Below, piece after piece: positions 42,805 through 54,010 of a DNA stretch of 64,000 bases (the stretch's first letter is position 1; each line of letters opens with the position of its first letter). Source of the DNA: Hypholoma sublateritium FD-334 SS-4 (taxonomy: Eukaryota > Basidiomycota > Agaricomycetes > Agaricales > Strophariaceae); contig KN817525.1 in NCBI GenBank assembly GCA_000827495.1, forward strand, positions 302,493 to 366,492, written 5' to 3'. The position numbers and the translations under genes are program-made. The notes beneath the pieces were generated by a model that saw only the letters and a list, made by a program, of their open reading frames with translations, had not been told where the DNA came from and searched no databases.

Positions 42805-45211
42805 TTAAAATTGACCCAAGCTCCTCTGCATTTCAATGGGTCCCCTGCTGATCCATTCCGCAGGTGAGATACGGGTATCTAGGTCATTGGCGAAGAGTAG
42901 ATTATTTTCCGCGACGAACGCCCAACGCTCTGGGTCAGGAGCTGGGGTGGATGTCACCGCCCTCAATTCATTCCCTGAAGAAATAAGCATGTGTAAGTAA
43001 AGTCACCTGTATTCGACTTCGGAGTTGAACACCCAGTCCCCAAGTGGTAGATCAAGAGGAAAGGATGCCAGAGAAGGGCGGAACTCACGGATGATGTTGT
43101 GTGTGAAATGGTCGAGGTTAAGATCGTTCTTATCGTATCCGAACGGATCTACATTGTTGGAGAGTTTAGTGTAAAGCTCATCGAGAGCACATCTGCATGT
43201 CTGGGTGACTCACTCTCGATCTCTTCTCCTGCAACGAGGAATCCGAAGAAAATAAAGCTCTGCAACAGTGTAAGCCGTCGTTTAATTATCGACGGTGACT
43301 ATAAGAACAGAAACCCACAAGTAAAATTGTGCTGGGAATTGTGACCCAATGTAGGGTGCTATATATTTGGAACGGCTGGGATTTCGATCTTAGTATCAGC
43401 GGAGACATTGATAGAAATAGCGACTCACCAAAGCCAGGCAGTAGATAATTGTAACAACCCATAGGTGTACAGAGTATCTAATATCATAATTATTTTAGTT
43501 CTGCACGCACTGGTACACCTTTAGCAGGAAATTGCTTACGAGAATGGGATGGGAGAGGTTAATATACGCTCGAGGCCAGTCAGACTGTCCACAAGTTGGT
43601 TCAAAGAAGCAAGGAGTGTGTCTGAAAACAACGCAGTTGAGAAATCAGGAGGCCTGGGAAGAGTAAACAACATAGGTACGCACTAGTAGTAGGAACATCG
43701 CATATTTTGCGAGTTTGTAATTTTGCAATATATGAGCTCTGATAACGAAGAAAATCAATATGGTCCACTGGACTCAGATCGTCAGGAAAGAAAAAATACC
43801 AAGTAAAGTGACAACTCTAGAGGTAAATTATGTGAAATAGCCTCGTTTTTTAGCCTGGCCCTCATCCGCGCCGCTTTCTTACCCTTCACTTCGCGCCCTC
43901 TTTTTGTCAAGAAATTGATCAAAAGTGAGAACGGGAAGATATCGAATAACCCATATTTGGGCGGCAATTTCGCAGGCATCAAGTAGCTTTCATCTTGGCG
44001 TTGGAGGATCAGGCGATCCGTATCCTTTTTACCCGCAGGAGCCTGCGACCGAGCAGAGCTTAATCCAGTCAAGCCGCTCAAAAAGGAGGAGCGGTTGCCC
44101 GGAGAGCCGATAGACACGGGCGGAGGTAGCCCCTGTTGCGGAGAGCGGTGGTGCAGAGAGGTCAAGGGAGGTGGTGCAATTGTGATGGCTGCCTGCCTGC
44201 CCGGAGACGTCGGACTGACCTGGGCTTGAGCGCTCTGGATCATAGCACTTGCGAAAGACTGGTGCGTCGGAGACTCTGGGGAGCCCGGCATAGGAGAGGT
44301 ATCGTCAGCAGGATGTGCATGTAGGTCTGCCATAGAGGGCATTCCGGCAGGAAGGGCGTATGCCGGCAGGAATTTTACTAGATAGTATAGATCGCTTGAG
44401 GTACCAGATGAGCGGTGTACTATATTTAGAATTTGGCAAAGGACATACCTGTAATAAATACCATCTTCGCCCCGAAGATAATGTTTAATAGACACAGAGA
44501 ATGCCTCAATAAGGTTTATTGCTGATTTCTTCTCTATGAGAGACCGTGCTTTGGCCTCGTCATCGCTTTGTCCCTCAGCTGGCTGATTATCTATAAAAAT
44601 GATCAATAAATGATGGCTTGTCGTTGGAGAATTTGATACTTGCTGGGGACATGAAACCAGATCGTCCGCGCCATCGTTCGGCTGGCCAAGATGATTTGTG
44701 ACCATAGCCGCCTTCCCTCATTGTAGCGTTCGAAAGACGAGGTGGTCCGGTAAGAGATAATAAAACCCAGAACTGTACCGACACTGATATAAGTAATTAA
44801 TCAGACGGCGACTTCATGTGCGATGGATAACGACATACACTGTTAACAATGTTGACTGGATGAACAGCCTGTGGCCTTGTTCATTCAGTATCGTGATGAG
44901 CGTTGACCAGGCAGCAAAAAACAGGAGAATATGCCAGCATCGAAAAAGGGCCGTCGCTAGGACTGCATTGACGAAAGATGCTCCAGGACGTTCTCGAGGC
45001 GCGAAGCTAATTAAACAGCGCCTTCAACGCGCCATATTTTCATTGGAATCAAGAAGTACTCACGGGTCAGGAACTCTGAATCCTCTATGCGAAAAAGTAT
45101 CTGCCCTCTTATACACAAAAAGCATAAGTAAACGCGTTAACGATCGAAGAGCGCTAGTGGGCTTACCGAGAACGGTGAAGCTGGCTCGACAACTGGGTAA
45201 TGAACTGCCAT
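42805..45211 (-). CDS. Bestrophin-family (UPF0187) anion channel
   Basis: Fungal bestrophin-like membrane channel, expected to conduct anions. The start is tentative: ATG 45211 (MAVHYPVVEPASPFS) precedes two introns. Then VLATALFRCWHILLFFAAWS, and VGTVLGFIISYRTTSSFERY with NEGRRLWSQIILASRTMART, the family's first signature. SAINLIEAFSVSIKHYLRGE follows, then a Ser/Pro-rich cytosolic insert of about 110 residues specific to fungi. Later exons, reassembled from short open frames, give SLTGLERILTSPIPFS, LWVVTIIYCLAL, PFQIYSTLHWVTIPSTIL and NPFGYDKNDLNLDHF, the second signature. The last exon ends at 42805 with GPIEMQRSLGQF. More than eight introns, so exon borders are approximate. Divergent from the transporter at 45360, about 150 bp apart. 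Confidence 0.83.
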
Positions 45212-45359
45212 TGGCACAATAGCTGACAGCGCCCGCGTATACAGCGCTGGAGCGGGAGATGTGAGGGTATCAGGTCAACGATGTTAAAGGACCGTGACGC
45301 CCAAATAGGCGAGTCCAAGTGACGGCAACGTATTTATACACAGCACCAAAAAGGAAACG

Positions 45360-47307
45360 ATGAGCGATCACAACTGGACTGTCCGAGCCCCCTTCTTCGG
45401 GTTTCCTCCTACGACCATGTTCGACTCTCTGTCGCTCAGCGATGTCATGGGCTACATTTCTATAGCATGCTGGCTCGGGGCACAATTCCCGTGAGTCCCT
45501 GTTCTCTGGTGGATGTACAAAACTCTCATCCGCTTTATCTTCAGCCAGGTGGTGGAAAATATCAAATTGAAGTCGTGTGAAGGCCTTGCCCTTCCGTTTC
45601 TTGCGAATTGGCTATTGGGTAGACCACCAGCGACCAATGTGCTGCAAATGAACTAATATCAAGTTCTATAGGCGATATTTCCAACCTTGTGGGCTGTATT
45701 CTGACACATCAGCTGCCATTCCAGGTGCGTATCTTTTGGCCCTATCTAATTGTTATCGCTCTTCTGCTCATGGATTCTCACCGTACAGACCTACTTGGCG
45801 ACATACTTTGTATGCGTGGATTTCATGCTAGTTGTGCAATACTACCATTACTACAAGCCTCCAAAAGCTGTGTCATCCAGTTTTAGTCACATTCGCTCAG
45901 CCACATCGCCTTCAGCTATTCGGCGCATGTCAATCGAACGAGGCGCGTCGAGATATCGTGCTCTATCAGCCGCTGCCTCACATGTCGCGGCCGCTGCTGC
46001 ATTGGCTGCGCAGCAGGACGAGCACGGTGACCGGCGTCCTTCTACTCGCTATTCGTCAAGATACGGCAGGCAGCATAACGCGTCGCGCACGCGGGAACAA
46101 GAGGAGGACGAATTTGAGGAAGAGATTCCGTCTGGAATGATGGACAGCTTCCGCTCAGAACGCGGACCGGGGGAACACTCCAAACGAGTCTCATGGAGTG
46201 TCGAGCGCCACGCAGGTCGTGCGGCTAGTGTGGGACGGCCTGTCGTCTCTCTACCCCCTACCGCCCTGCACGTCATATCCGATGAGCCCGTCCCGTTTCC
46301 ACGCAGCGCTGATGCCCAATTGGGATCTTCAACACAGCAAAGCTCGGACCATGTCGAATCGGTTTCAACTATCATTTCTAGCCGGGGCTCGCGGGCGTCT
46401 CGTAAAGGTTCGACGATGGTGTTTTTAAGCGTTTGGGCTCTGTTTGGAATCGGAACATTTGCAAACCAAAGAAGTGCAGTCCCTAGCGGTTCTACAAGCG
46501 CTGGACAAGTTCTTTCCTCGACTAATCTTTATGACCCAACTTCAATACCTATCGCTCTTGCCGGTCACAGCGCATTCTCTCCTAGAGATCTTTCTGTTGA
46601 AGGGGAAAGCGCATTCGATTTTGGTTCCAGGTCTTCGCACACAGTAACATACAATGAACTTGCAGTCGACCCTCACGAACCCCACGAAGATCCCACATCA
46701 GAACAAATTCTGGGACGAATATTTGCATGGCTATGCACGACACTTTATCTGACCTCACGACTGCCACAGATTTGGAAAAATGTAAGTCATTAGAACTGTA
46801 ACTTCGGCTTGAAGTCTCATTCAAAATACCCTCAGTACGCTAGAAAATCAGTAGAGGTAACACTTACTATTCTACATCGGTCATACCGACAGCTGACGAT
46901 CGTGTCCCAGGGCCTTTCTATGTATTTGTTTGTATTCGCTTTTTTGGGAAATTGCTTCTATGTATCATCTATCCTCATCTCACCGCGACGCTTTCTACCG
47001 CCCCCACAATCAACCCAATACATCAGAGAAAGCATACCGTATGTTTTTCTTCGAATTTACATGCGTCCAGAGCTAAAGATACACCCATAGGTATCTCCTC
47101 GGAAGTGGAGGCACACTTATATTTGACATGACTATTGTCGCACAATCATTCTGCTATAAACCTCGGCATAGGCGACATGCGTCAGCGCATGTTGTCAGGC
47201 CATTCGACGAAGAAGAAGCGGGGCTCTTGTCTGGCGATGCACTCTCCGCACATCCCGATTCCGCTATCACCAATAGAGGTCGGACTTCGCGCTCACAGCC
47301 GCCTTAG
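45360..47307 (+). CDS. PQ-loop vacuolar amino-acid transporter (YPQ/RTC2-like)
   Basis: Family members export cationic amino acids from the vacuole or lysosome. ATG 45360 (MSDHNWTVRAPFFGFPPTTM). First PQ loop: CWLGAQFP joined by an intron to QVVENIKLKSCEGLALPF, then ANWLLGDISNLVGCILTHQL and YFVCVDFMLVVQYYHYYKPP. A 230-240-residue insert follows, rich in Ser/Ala/Arg, with one hydrophobic helix near its end (VFLSVWALFGIGTF). The second PQ loop is SRLPQIWKN, intron, YARKSVE, intron, GLSMYLFVFAFLGNCFYVSS. The last exon ends with a cytosolic tail carrying DEEEAGLLSGDAL, a dileucine-like acidic sorting signal for the vacuole. Stop TAG 47305-47307. Confidence 0.86.
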
Positions 47308-47636
47308 AACAGACCTGCATTCCGTTACTCTACATGTTGTCGTGTTAATTACTCGCTATGCTTGGAACAATCATGGCAATTTGGACGTCATTAATACTGG
47401 AAGCTGTGCATAAATTACTTTGTCGAATAATTACCGCTGGTTTGGGGCCCTTTGAGAGAGACGGGGGGGTTTTGGTCTCACGTGGGACAGTCGGACATTG
47501 AGGTGCTCGCGAGAGTATTAATTGCGGTAACTTGGTCATGAACCGCAATAATTCCAATAGCCCCAGCTTCCATTCTTCTTGTCGATTTGGCCTTACTCGC
47601 CCGTAGGCGCCAGTTCCAGGACTTCCTAACAAAGAA
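47308..47636. other. Intergenic spacer, 329 bp
   Basis: 3' flank of the transporter and promoter of the CTLH protein. No gene seen. Confidence 0.4.
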
Positions 47637-48942
47637 ATGCCCAGCCCCAGTGCCGCATCACTGGTCAACCCGACACCGTGCCAGTTAGTACGTATCTATA
47701 GCGCTCATAAATCCGCTTTGATGATGCGAATGGACCCTTACGTTCACCGCCCTGCAGCGCGCGCTCGTCTTGGACTACCTGTGCCATAGCTGCTACACCA
47801 ATACCGCCAGTGCATTCAACAGGGAAAGCACCGTCCGCCAGCTTGACGCTGACGGCGACGAGATTATCGACGACAGCGATACCAACCGATCGGCGGGGCG
47901 CTACTCCGACGAGGGCTTCCAGACGCTCATGCAGCAGGTCAGGCTCCGGGAAGGTGCGCTGAGCGCCCCGATTTCGCGGGTTGCCCCACTGACGCATGTG
48001 CGCCAGAGATCCGCACGCACATCATGTCCGGGCGCGTAGACGATGCGATCACGCTGCTCAATACGCACTTCCCCGCCGTCCTCGCGGGCGAGGACGACGG
48101 CGGGGGTGCACCGGGGGAGCGCGCGCGCGCTGCGGCGAGTAACGTGGAGTACATCTCGTCGACGTCGACGGAGCCCGCGCACCTCTACCTCAATTTGCGC
48201 ATCCTCGCGTTCAGCGAGGCGTGCCGCACGGTGCCACTGCCGTACCCGAGCGCCGCGCGCCCAGACAGCCCCGCACCTGCGCCCGCCCCCGCGGAACGCG
48301 CGGCCGACGGCGAGGAATACCAGGAGCAGCAGATGGCGCTGCTCAACCGCGCGCAGAAGCTGTATGCGTACCTCGGGACGCTGCCGCACGCGGACCGCCC
48401 TATCTATCTCAAGGAACTTGAGAACGTCGGTGGGCTCTTGGCGTACAAGGTCCCCGAGAAGAGCTCGATGGCGAAATACCTGACGCTCGAGCGGCGAGAG
48501 GCGGTCGCGGACCAGATCAACCGCGCAATCCTTAGTGAGTTATCGGTCTCTCGATGATTGTTTTGTGGCCTGCCATTTGAACACTTCACTTGCAGAGAGG
48601 ACGAACCAGCCTCTGATTTCGTCCCTAGAATTGGTTACGCGGCACACGCAGGTCGTGTGGCAGAAAGCGAATGAGCATGGAGTCAAGGCGCGTCCAGGAG
48701 CAGTCATGCCTCCTCGAGGCAGGAAGAGCCCGTCGAACGACGCTGATATTCTTGTAAGAAGTCCACATATATATACCTCTGCAAGGAATGACCAGTTATC
48801 GCTTTGCATGCCACTAGACTGTACCAACATTCGACTTGCATCAATTTTTGGATGCGAAGCCATAGGTCCACTTCCAATCTGTAATCTTATCAGCATATTC
48901 TCATGTATCATGGAGTGTTTTCGAGTTGTTTTAATAGAGTAA
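47637..48942 (+). CDS. LisH-CTLH-CRA protein (RanBPM-like)
   Basis: These modules build GID/CTLH-type ubiquitin ligase scaffolds. ATG 47637 gives MPSPSAASLVNPTPCQL; an intron to CTGCAG joins it to RALVLDYLCHSCYTNTASAF, the LisH motif. After an acidic linker and an intron comes EIRTHIMSGRVDDAITLLNT with HFPAVL (CTLH). The CRA part has LYLNLRILAFSEACR, KELENVGGLLAYKVPE and KYLTLERREAVADQINRAIL, typical of RanBP9/10 C-termini. An Ala/Pro-rich insert sits between. No SPRY domain precedes LisH. The 3' end is uncertain: the last clear coding is RGRKSPSNDADIL near 48750, and the frame then remains open to 48942 past a possible splice donor. Confidence 0.77.
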
Positions 48943-49012
48943 TTGCATCTGAATGATATAACGCTTTCGTTCGTTCGGCATACTTATTGTGAATACATAG
49001 ACTCGCGCGGGT

Positions 49013-50123
49013 TCAAGTGGTTATTACATTGACATCATCCCACCTCCCTGCGTTTATCTTTTGTATCAAAGTGCTAGAAATATAACACCCTCGCAAACCA
49101 ACGATTTCAAGCTTCCTCCAGCGGCTCCATGCCGTCTTTTCTAAAGATTGCGGTCCTTCCCCCGCCGGAGCTTGGAGCCATTTATTATAGGAGAGGTCCA
49201 ACAGTGTGAGCATGGGACATAATTTTGGTAGTCGATGGAGAGGTATTGGAGCGGGAAGGTCGATCAGAGCTAAGCGGGTAATAGTGGGAGGTAATGCGAG
49301 GAGAATGGCTGTGGGCAAGTGCGTCGACACTAGGACCAGAGAAAGGAGGGGCTCTTCTGTATTTTCTTCAGTTTCCCAGTCTGTATTACTTGTCGGTGTC
49401 TTTGGAGGTTGCGGCGCGGAGTCGGACTCTTCGACGGACGTCTTCCCCAAGAAGTACTCTTCAGGCAGAGTCGCTGCAGGCCCCATGACGAGTATCTCGC
49501 CGTCTGCGTTTCCCTGAGAATTGAACAGTGCATCGAGTTTCCAGTTCGGTAGAGGGGAATGGACCGCGCAGTAGCGGATGACGTCGCGACGGAGGTGGGC
49601 AGGGATATATGGCACCACGGCGTCGCGGAACACCGCCTTGCTCGTGCAGTTCGCCAGGATCGTCTGCAGGCAGAGGAGCGCGAGCGACGGCACGCGCGGT
49701 GTCTCCGTGAAGTTGCCCAGGTGCGCAGCAGCCAGACTAAGCGCGCGTGTGTGCCACTCGACGCTGGAGCGATCGCTTCGCTCGAGCGAGGGGCGCCAGC
49801 TCTTGGGCGGCGCAGGCCCCGAGTAGGAGACAGGCGCATTCGCTGTCGGCGGCTGCGGCTCGCCTGTTGCGATCGCTGACTCGTACTCTAGCGCGGTGAA
49901 CCTTGCCGGCAAGGTGGGGGTGTTGTGGGTGTGAGGGGCGGATACTCGTGCCCGGGATTGTCTGACATTCTGTAGATGTCGATATTGCTCGCCGCTGCAG
50001 AGGATCTGGAGGTCAGTTGAAATCGTGACTCAGGTGAGCCAGCTACAATACGTCGGAAGGAACTGCTCACCGCAAAGTATGAAGCAGGTTATTGACTTCC
50101 CGGGAATATTTGAAATCACTCAT
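49013..50123 (-). CDS. Unknown protein with leucine-rich-repeat-like C-terminus
   Basis: Two exons. ATG 50123 gives MSDFKYSREVNNLLHTLR, then an intron (gtgagc to ctctgcag) to GEQYRHLQNVRQSRARVSAP and a long exon to the stop at 49013. The middle part is helical (WHTRALSLAAAHLGNF, VPSLALLCLQTILANC). The C-terminus has LRR-like spacing: TITRLALIDLPAPIPLHRLP, LCPMLTLLDLSYNKW, WRKLEIVGLRGCYIS. About 350 residues. I recognise no named family. It could act as a small protein-interaction scaffold, but that is a guess. The frame of the long exon lacks its own ATG, which is what led to the spliced start. Confidence 0.66.
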
Positions 50124-50465
50124 TCATGTACTGCAAAAACAAAGAGTCCTCTATTATATGCGTGAGCAGGCAGAGCTTGCTCCGGCATTTCGGCATGAAT
50201 CCCATCTGCGTCGAACAAGGTACTAGTATCCTCATTGTTTCCAGTCTACCTCGAACCACAGCCTTTTTTTTGCCTTGTCGTAGAAAAACTTGAAACTTGA
50301 ACTTCGGGCGCGTTCATCAAAGTCCCAAAGTGAAGATATTGAAGATACGCAAAAAAATACGCAAAAAATACGGATCATGGCACAAGAAGTAGCTTGCCAG
50401 TGATAGCAGCCAAAATATTACGATACCCATACGGCAACTCCACAATCATAAGTAATGCTGGACAA
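50124..50465. other. Intergenic spacer, 342 bp
   Basis: Short A-rich runs near 50350-50370. No gene seen. Confidence 0.4.
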
Positions 50466-51568
50466 CTACAACGAATGAGAGTGGCTTGGGCCATTTTCTT
50501 GCTGTAGCCGCCTTACTTGTTCTTGTAATTCTTTGACACGTTCCTGTAACTCTTTGCAATTCTCTGATTCTTTATTTGCATCTCTTGACATTGATTCCTG
50601 CAACTAAAATCTCAGCAAGTCAGTAATGTTCGTTTATAAATCTAAAAAAGATGGATAGATACCAATGTTGCTAGTTCGCCGCATTCCGCTACGTAAATGT
50701 TTTCAATGGCTTCGACGACTTTCGGACGGACAGAGAGTATAGGAATCATATTGAATTTACCACTTTTAAGGTAGTAGCAACGAGCCTGAGGGACAGAGGA
50801 CAGCGGCTTCTTGTTCCGATCCTGCTTGTGAATCACGCCAGCAATCATGTCGGCATACCAGTAGCATTGGTGCTTGAAAAGGTTGTATAAAGTTTCTTTT
50901 TCGTGGACAACTGAGGCAAGAATTGCCAGATGGGCTAGGGGTATTGGTGTGTTCAATGTGAACTCCTCGAGAAGTCTTCCCGGAACGATCGTCAGTGGGC
51001 TGGGAGGCTCCCAGTACGAGACGATGTCCTGAGCTTGGCCAATCTTTGAAATAGACGCACTGATGGAACCTCTGCGATAAGGGTCGGGTGATGGCTGGGG
51101 GTCCTCCGGACTGGATCCTTCCACTGGTGAAATGGACGAAGTCCAGTCACCACTAAACTCATCCATCGGCATAGATTCGCGCTCAGGAATAGTCAAGGTA
51201 GAATTAGCGTCAGACTGCTGCTTATGGGAAAGGATGGGTGCGCCTGACTTGTCAAAACTTTGGACGTTGCGTTCAATGCGAACATATCGTGTGGCCCCAG
51301 ACTGGCACTGCAGGACCGCTACCAAGTATTCATGCTGCGAACGCCCGTTACTTTTGAAGCGCCTGATTTCGACCACGTTACATTGCCGGGACGCTTCTGA
51401 TTCAAGATAGCCTTTGACCGAAATGTGCTTCCACAGGTTGACCGTTATGAAGTCGCCTTTTTCCAGTAGTTCAGGTAGAGGGTTGAGCATAGGTTGTTGT
51501 GGCATGGCTCCTACTCGCGAGATGTAGCGTAAAGCAAAGACGAGACAGGAAGTTATCTTGTTCCACAT
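50466..51568 (-). CDS. Unknown protein with C-terminal coiled coil
   Basis: Two exons. ATG 51568 (MWNKITSCLVFALRYISRVG) was chosen because the frame upstream has only a TTG; M at 51505 (MPQQPMLNPLPELL) is an alternative. The N-terminal part has beta-rich text (GDFITVNLWKHISVKGYLES, then HEYLVAVLQCQSGATRYVRI). A Ser/Pro linker follows. The next part is helical (PIPLAHLAILASVVHEKETL, NLFKHQCYWYADMIAGVIHK). An intron (near 50595-50670) leads to a last exon of charged heptads (CKELQERVKELQEQVRRLQQ), stop 50466-50468. I know no function. Such proteins often occur as multi-copy Agaricomycete-specific families, so it is probably a lineage-specific gene. Confidence 0.62.
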
Positions 51569-52635
51569 ATTTGACAGCCTTGTGGACAATCCAATATATA
51601 GTCTACGTTCGGGTTTTACTAGGTCCAGCGTAACACAGAGATATTTTGGTCAGTTAGTGAATCCTCGTGTTGCACCTCGAGGGAGCTTGTTGAATTGACT
51701 ATTCACACCTTTGGATTACGAACATCAAAGGAAGACGACGTACTTTACACTCGGACCCACTAATCTTCGGGTTTCAGTATTCAGTCGTCAGGAGAGTTTG
51801 GCGCAGAATATGCATCAAGTTGACCGTTGTGTGCAGGCCCAGGTTTGCATTAGATGTGCCCAGAGACTTTATATAGGCTTTGCGAACAAGTGTGCCATCA
51901 ACATGGTATCGGGGCCTATTGGTCTCCTCATAAATATTGATCAGATCATGGGCATATACTTCACTCACCTTCTGCCCTTCCGAATCTGACGTTGGGCAGT
52001 CTTTGCATAAGTGGCATTGGTTCCCCCTTACCTTAACGTTGAGCGCAAATTAATGAAACGCAAATTAAACTCTAAACCCCAAGGTGAACCAAAGAAATAA
52101 CTTGAACTGAGTTCGTATAAAGATCCGCTTCCCCCGCGAACTCTAAGAAGCCCTGCCTTGAGGCCTGCCTCAAGCTGTGGTAGAAGTTATTAGTAGACTG
52201 CAGTCAAACTGAAGTCAGAAGAAGTTAGTTACTCACGGGCCAGTCCATTGAAGGCGTCCCTAGTCACGGGCAGACGCGTGGAGATAAGCACGATAAACGA
52301 GAACGAAGCTGTATATTCAGCCACGGTGAAGTGCTTGCGCTGGCGCCCAGCGAGAGCAGAGAAATAAAAAAATAAAGTGAGCTGACAAGCGAGAGCCCGA
52401 CGACAAGGTTTGGGGAATCGGCTGAAAGTTGATCACTCTCTATCACACGCCGCCAAAGCGTAAAGTTATTGATTCACGTAACCGGCCATTGAGTGACCGG
52501 CTTGCTGTAACTTGAATTACGAAACACGTTTGTAAATGGTGTGCAAAGGCAACTTGATACGACCTCCAAAGCGAGCGCAGAATAGAATAGGTCTAGCACT
52601 GCAATAATTGTATTGAATGAATATTAGTTATGCGT
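51569..52635. other. Long intergenic region with one possible orphan exon
   Basis: On the minus strand 51774 to about 52034 is open and reads like coding sequence (CHLCKDCPTSDSEGQKVSEV, then YAHDLINIYEETNRPRYHVD), but it has no in-frame ATG. It could be a relic or an unlinked exon of the gene at 50466-51568. Elsewhere I see nothing. Confidence 0.35.
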
Positions 52636-53828
52636 TTACTCAAGAGGGAGGAAGGGACTCCTGCGGTATGAAGGAGCCTCGATGACGGCAGGTAAGCTCG
52701 CCGCTAATTCGGCAGTTCCTGCTGGGAAAGGCAAATCATCCACGCCCTTCGGCAGAACCTTCTCGTATAAGCCCTTAGCTTGGTTGTGGTTGCTTAGAGC
52801 GATCATTTTCTTCTTTGCATCGCTAACAAGAACATGGGCATCATCCACGCCGGGAACTGTGCCCTTCACGAAGATGAGGTTGAGGGAGGTGTCGACGCGG
52901 ACAACGGGCAGGTTTTGAGTGGTGATGCGTTTGTTACCCATGTGCCCCGCCATCTTCTTTCCTGGGAAGACGCGACCAGGATCCTAACGTCATTGTCAAG
53001 CGTCAATATCAGACAGATAGCCAGAAGATGGAGGTTCATACCTGATGTTGACCTGTGGAACCCGAGGACCTATGTGAGATGGAGACACCATGACTGGCTG
53101 CGAGACCGTGGAACCCCCATCGCTTCATTCCTCCTTGGAAACCCTTTCCGATGCTGGCGTTCCCGTTTGTGCGCGTATTCCAAGTTATAGAAAAACCAGA
53201 CTCACGAGTTTGCTACCACATCCACAAACTGTCCCGGCACAAAATGAATGGCAGATAATGTGGTTCCTGTATACACCTATTGAGCGCTGGGAAGGATGAA
53301 AACGGTACTGCGAACGCACCAACAGGGACATGAGCGTCTGCTGTGACTGGGAACTCTTTTACTATTCTTTTAGGTGGGACTTTGGCCTTTCGGAAGTGTC
53401 CCAGCATTTGTCTAGTGGTTGATTTTGGCGAGCGATCCGAGGCAGCAACCTGAACTGCATGGTACATGGATTTGTCCCTCTTTACAGATTTGATGTTGGC
53501 CGTTACTTGGCAATTTTCCAGCTGGCACATATGCTAAATTACGACCAAGCGGACATGTGCAACTAGTGCTTACTTGCAGAATAGTGACGGGTACTCTGAC
53601 TCCTTGGTCGTTCCAGATGGCAGTCATTCCGCGTTTACGCGCAATAAGGCCGGTGCGGATTGAGTTGGCGGTCCATTTCGGCGCCTTCTTCTCTGGGAGT
53701 GTGGCATCGGAAGAACTCGACTGCGCGGGCACTACAGCAGGTGCGCTATCGGCAACAGATGCGTGAACCTTCCTGAGTTGTAGAAGGTTCAATGGACGGC
53801 GTGAGCACGGCGCACGAAGTGCAAGCAT
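52636..53828 (-). CDS. Mitochondrial ribosomal protein uL3m
   Basis: Large-subunit mitoribosome protein near the peptidyl-transferase region. ATG 53828 gives a basic presequence ([20 protein letters not shown]). Then [20 protein letters not shown], the uL3 N-terminal signature, then an intron. The next exon has [20 protein letters not shown] and [19 protein letters not shown] third region gives [13 protein letters not shown] and, after an intron, [20 protein letters not shown], the uL3 core. The last exon has [20 protein letters not shown] and [15 protein letters not shown], ending at 52636. About 300 residues. Divergent from the Rrn6-like gene, about 180 bp between starts. Confidence 0.92.
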
Positions 53829-54010
53829 CGACGGCTAGTGTAGAAAATATCAGAGTCGCGTTGCAAGTCCAAGCAGCGAACTGGTCACGGAAGTCGGACT
53901 TCCAATTCTAAATTAGGTGCGCGCCGAATGGATCTCGCTTGTCAGTCGTTGGCCAGTCGCGTTCTTCTGTCCTCAACCTTTCTTACACCCCTTTCAATTG
54001 CTTCAATGGA

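Noticed and set aside
47937..48540. High-GC block as horizontally transferred DNA
   Set aside because: It encodes the CTLH/CRA part of a fungal protein with ordinary fungal introns around it; GC-rich exons also occur at 25.4-26.4, 30.4-32.7 and 41.6-42.3 kb.
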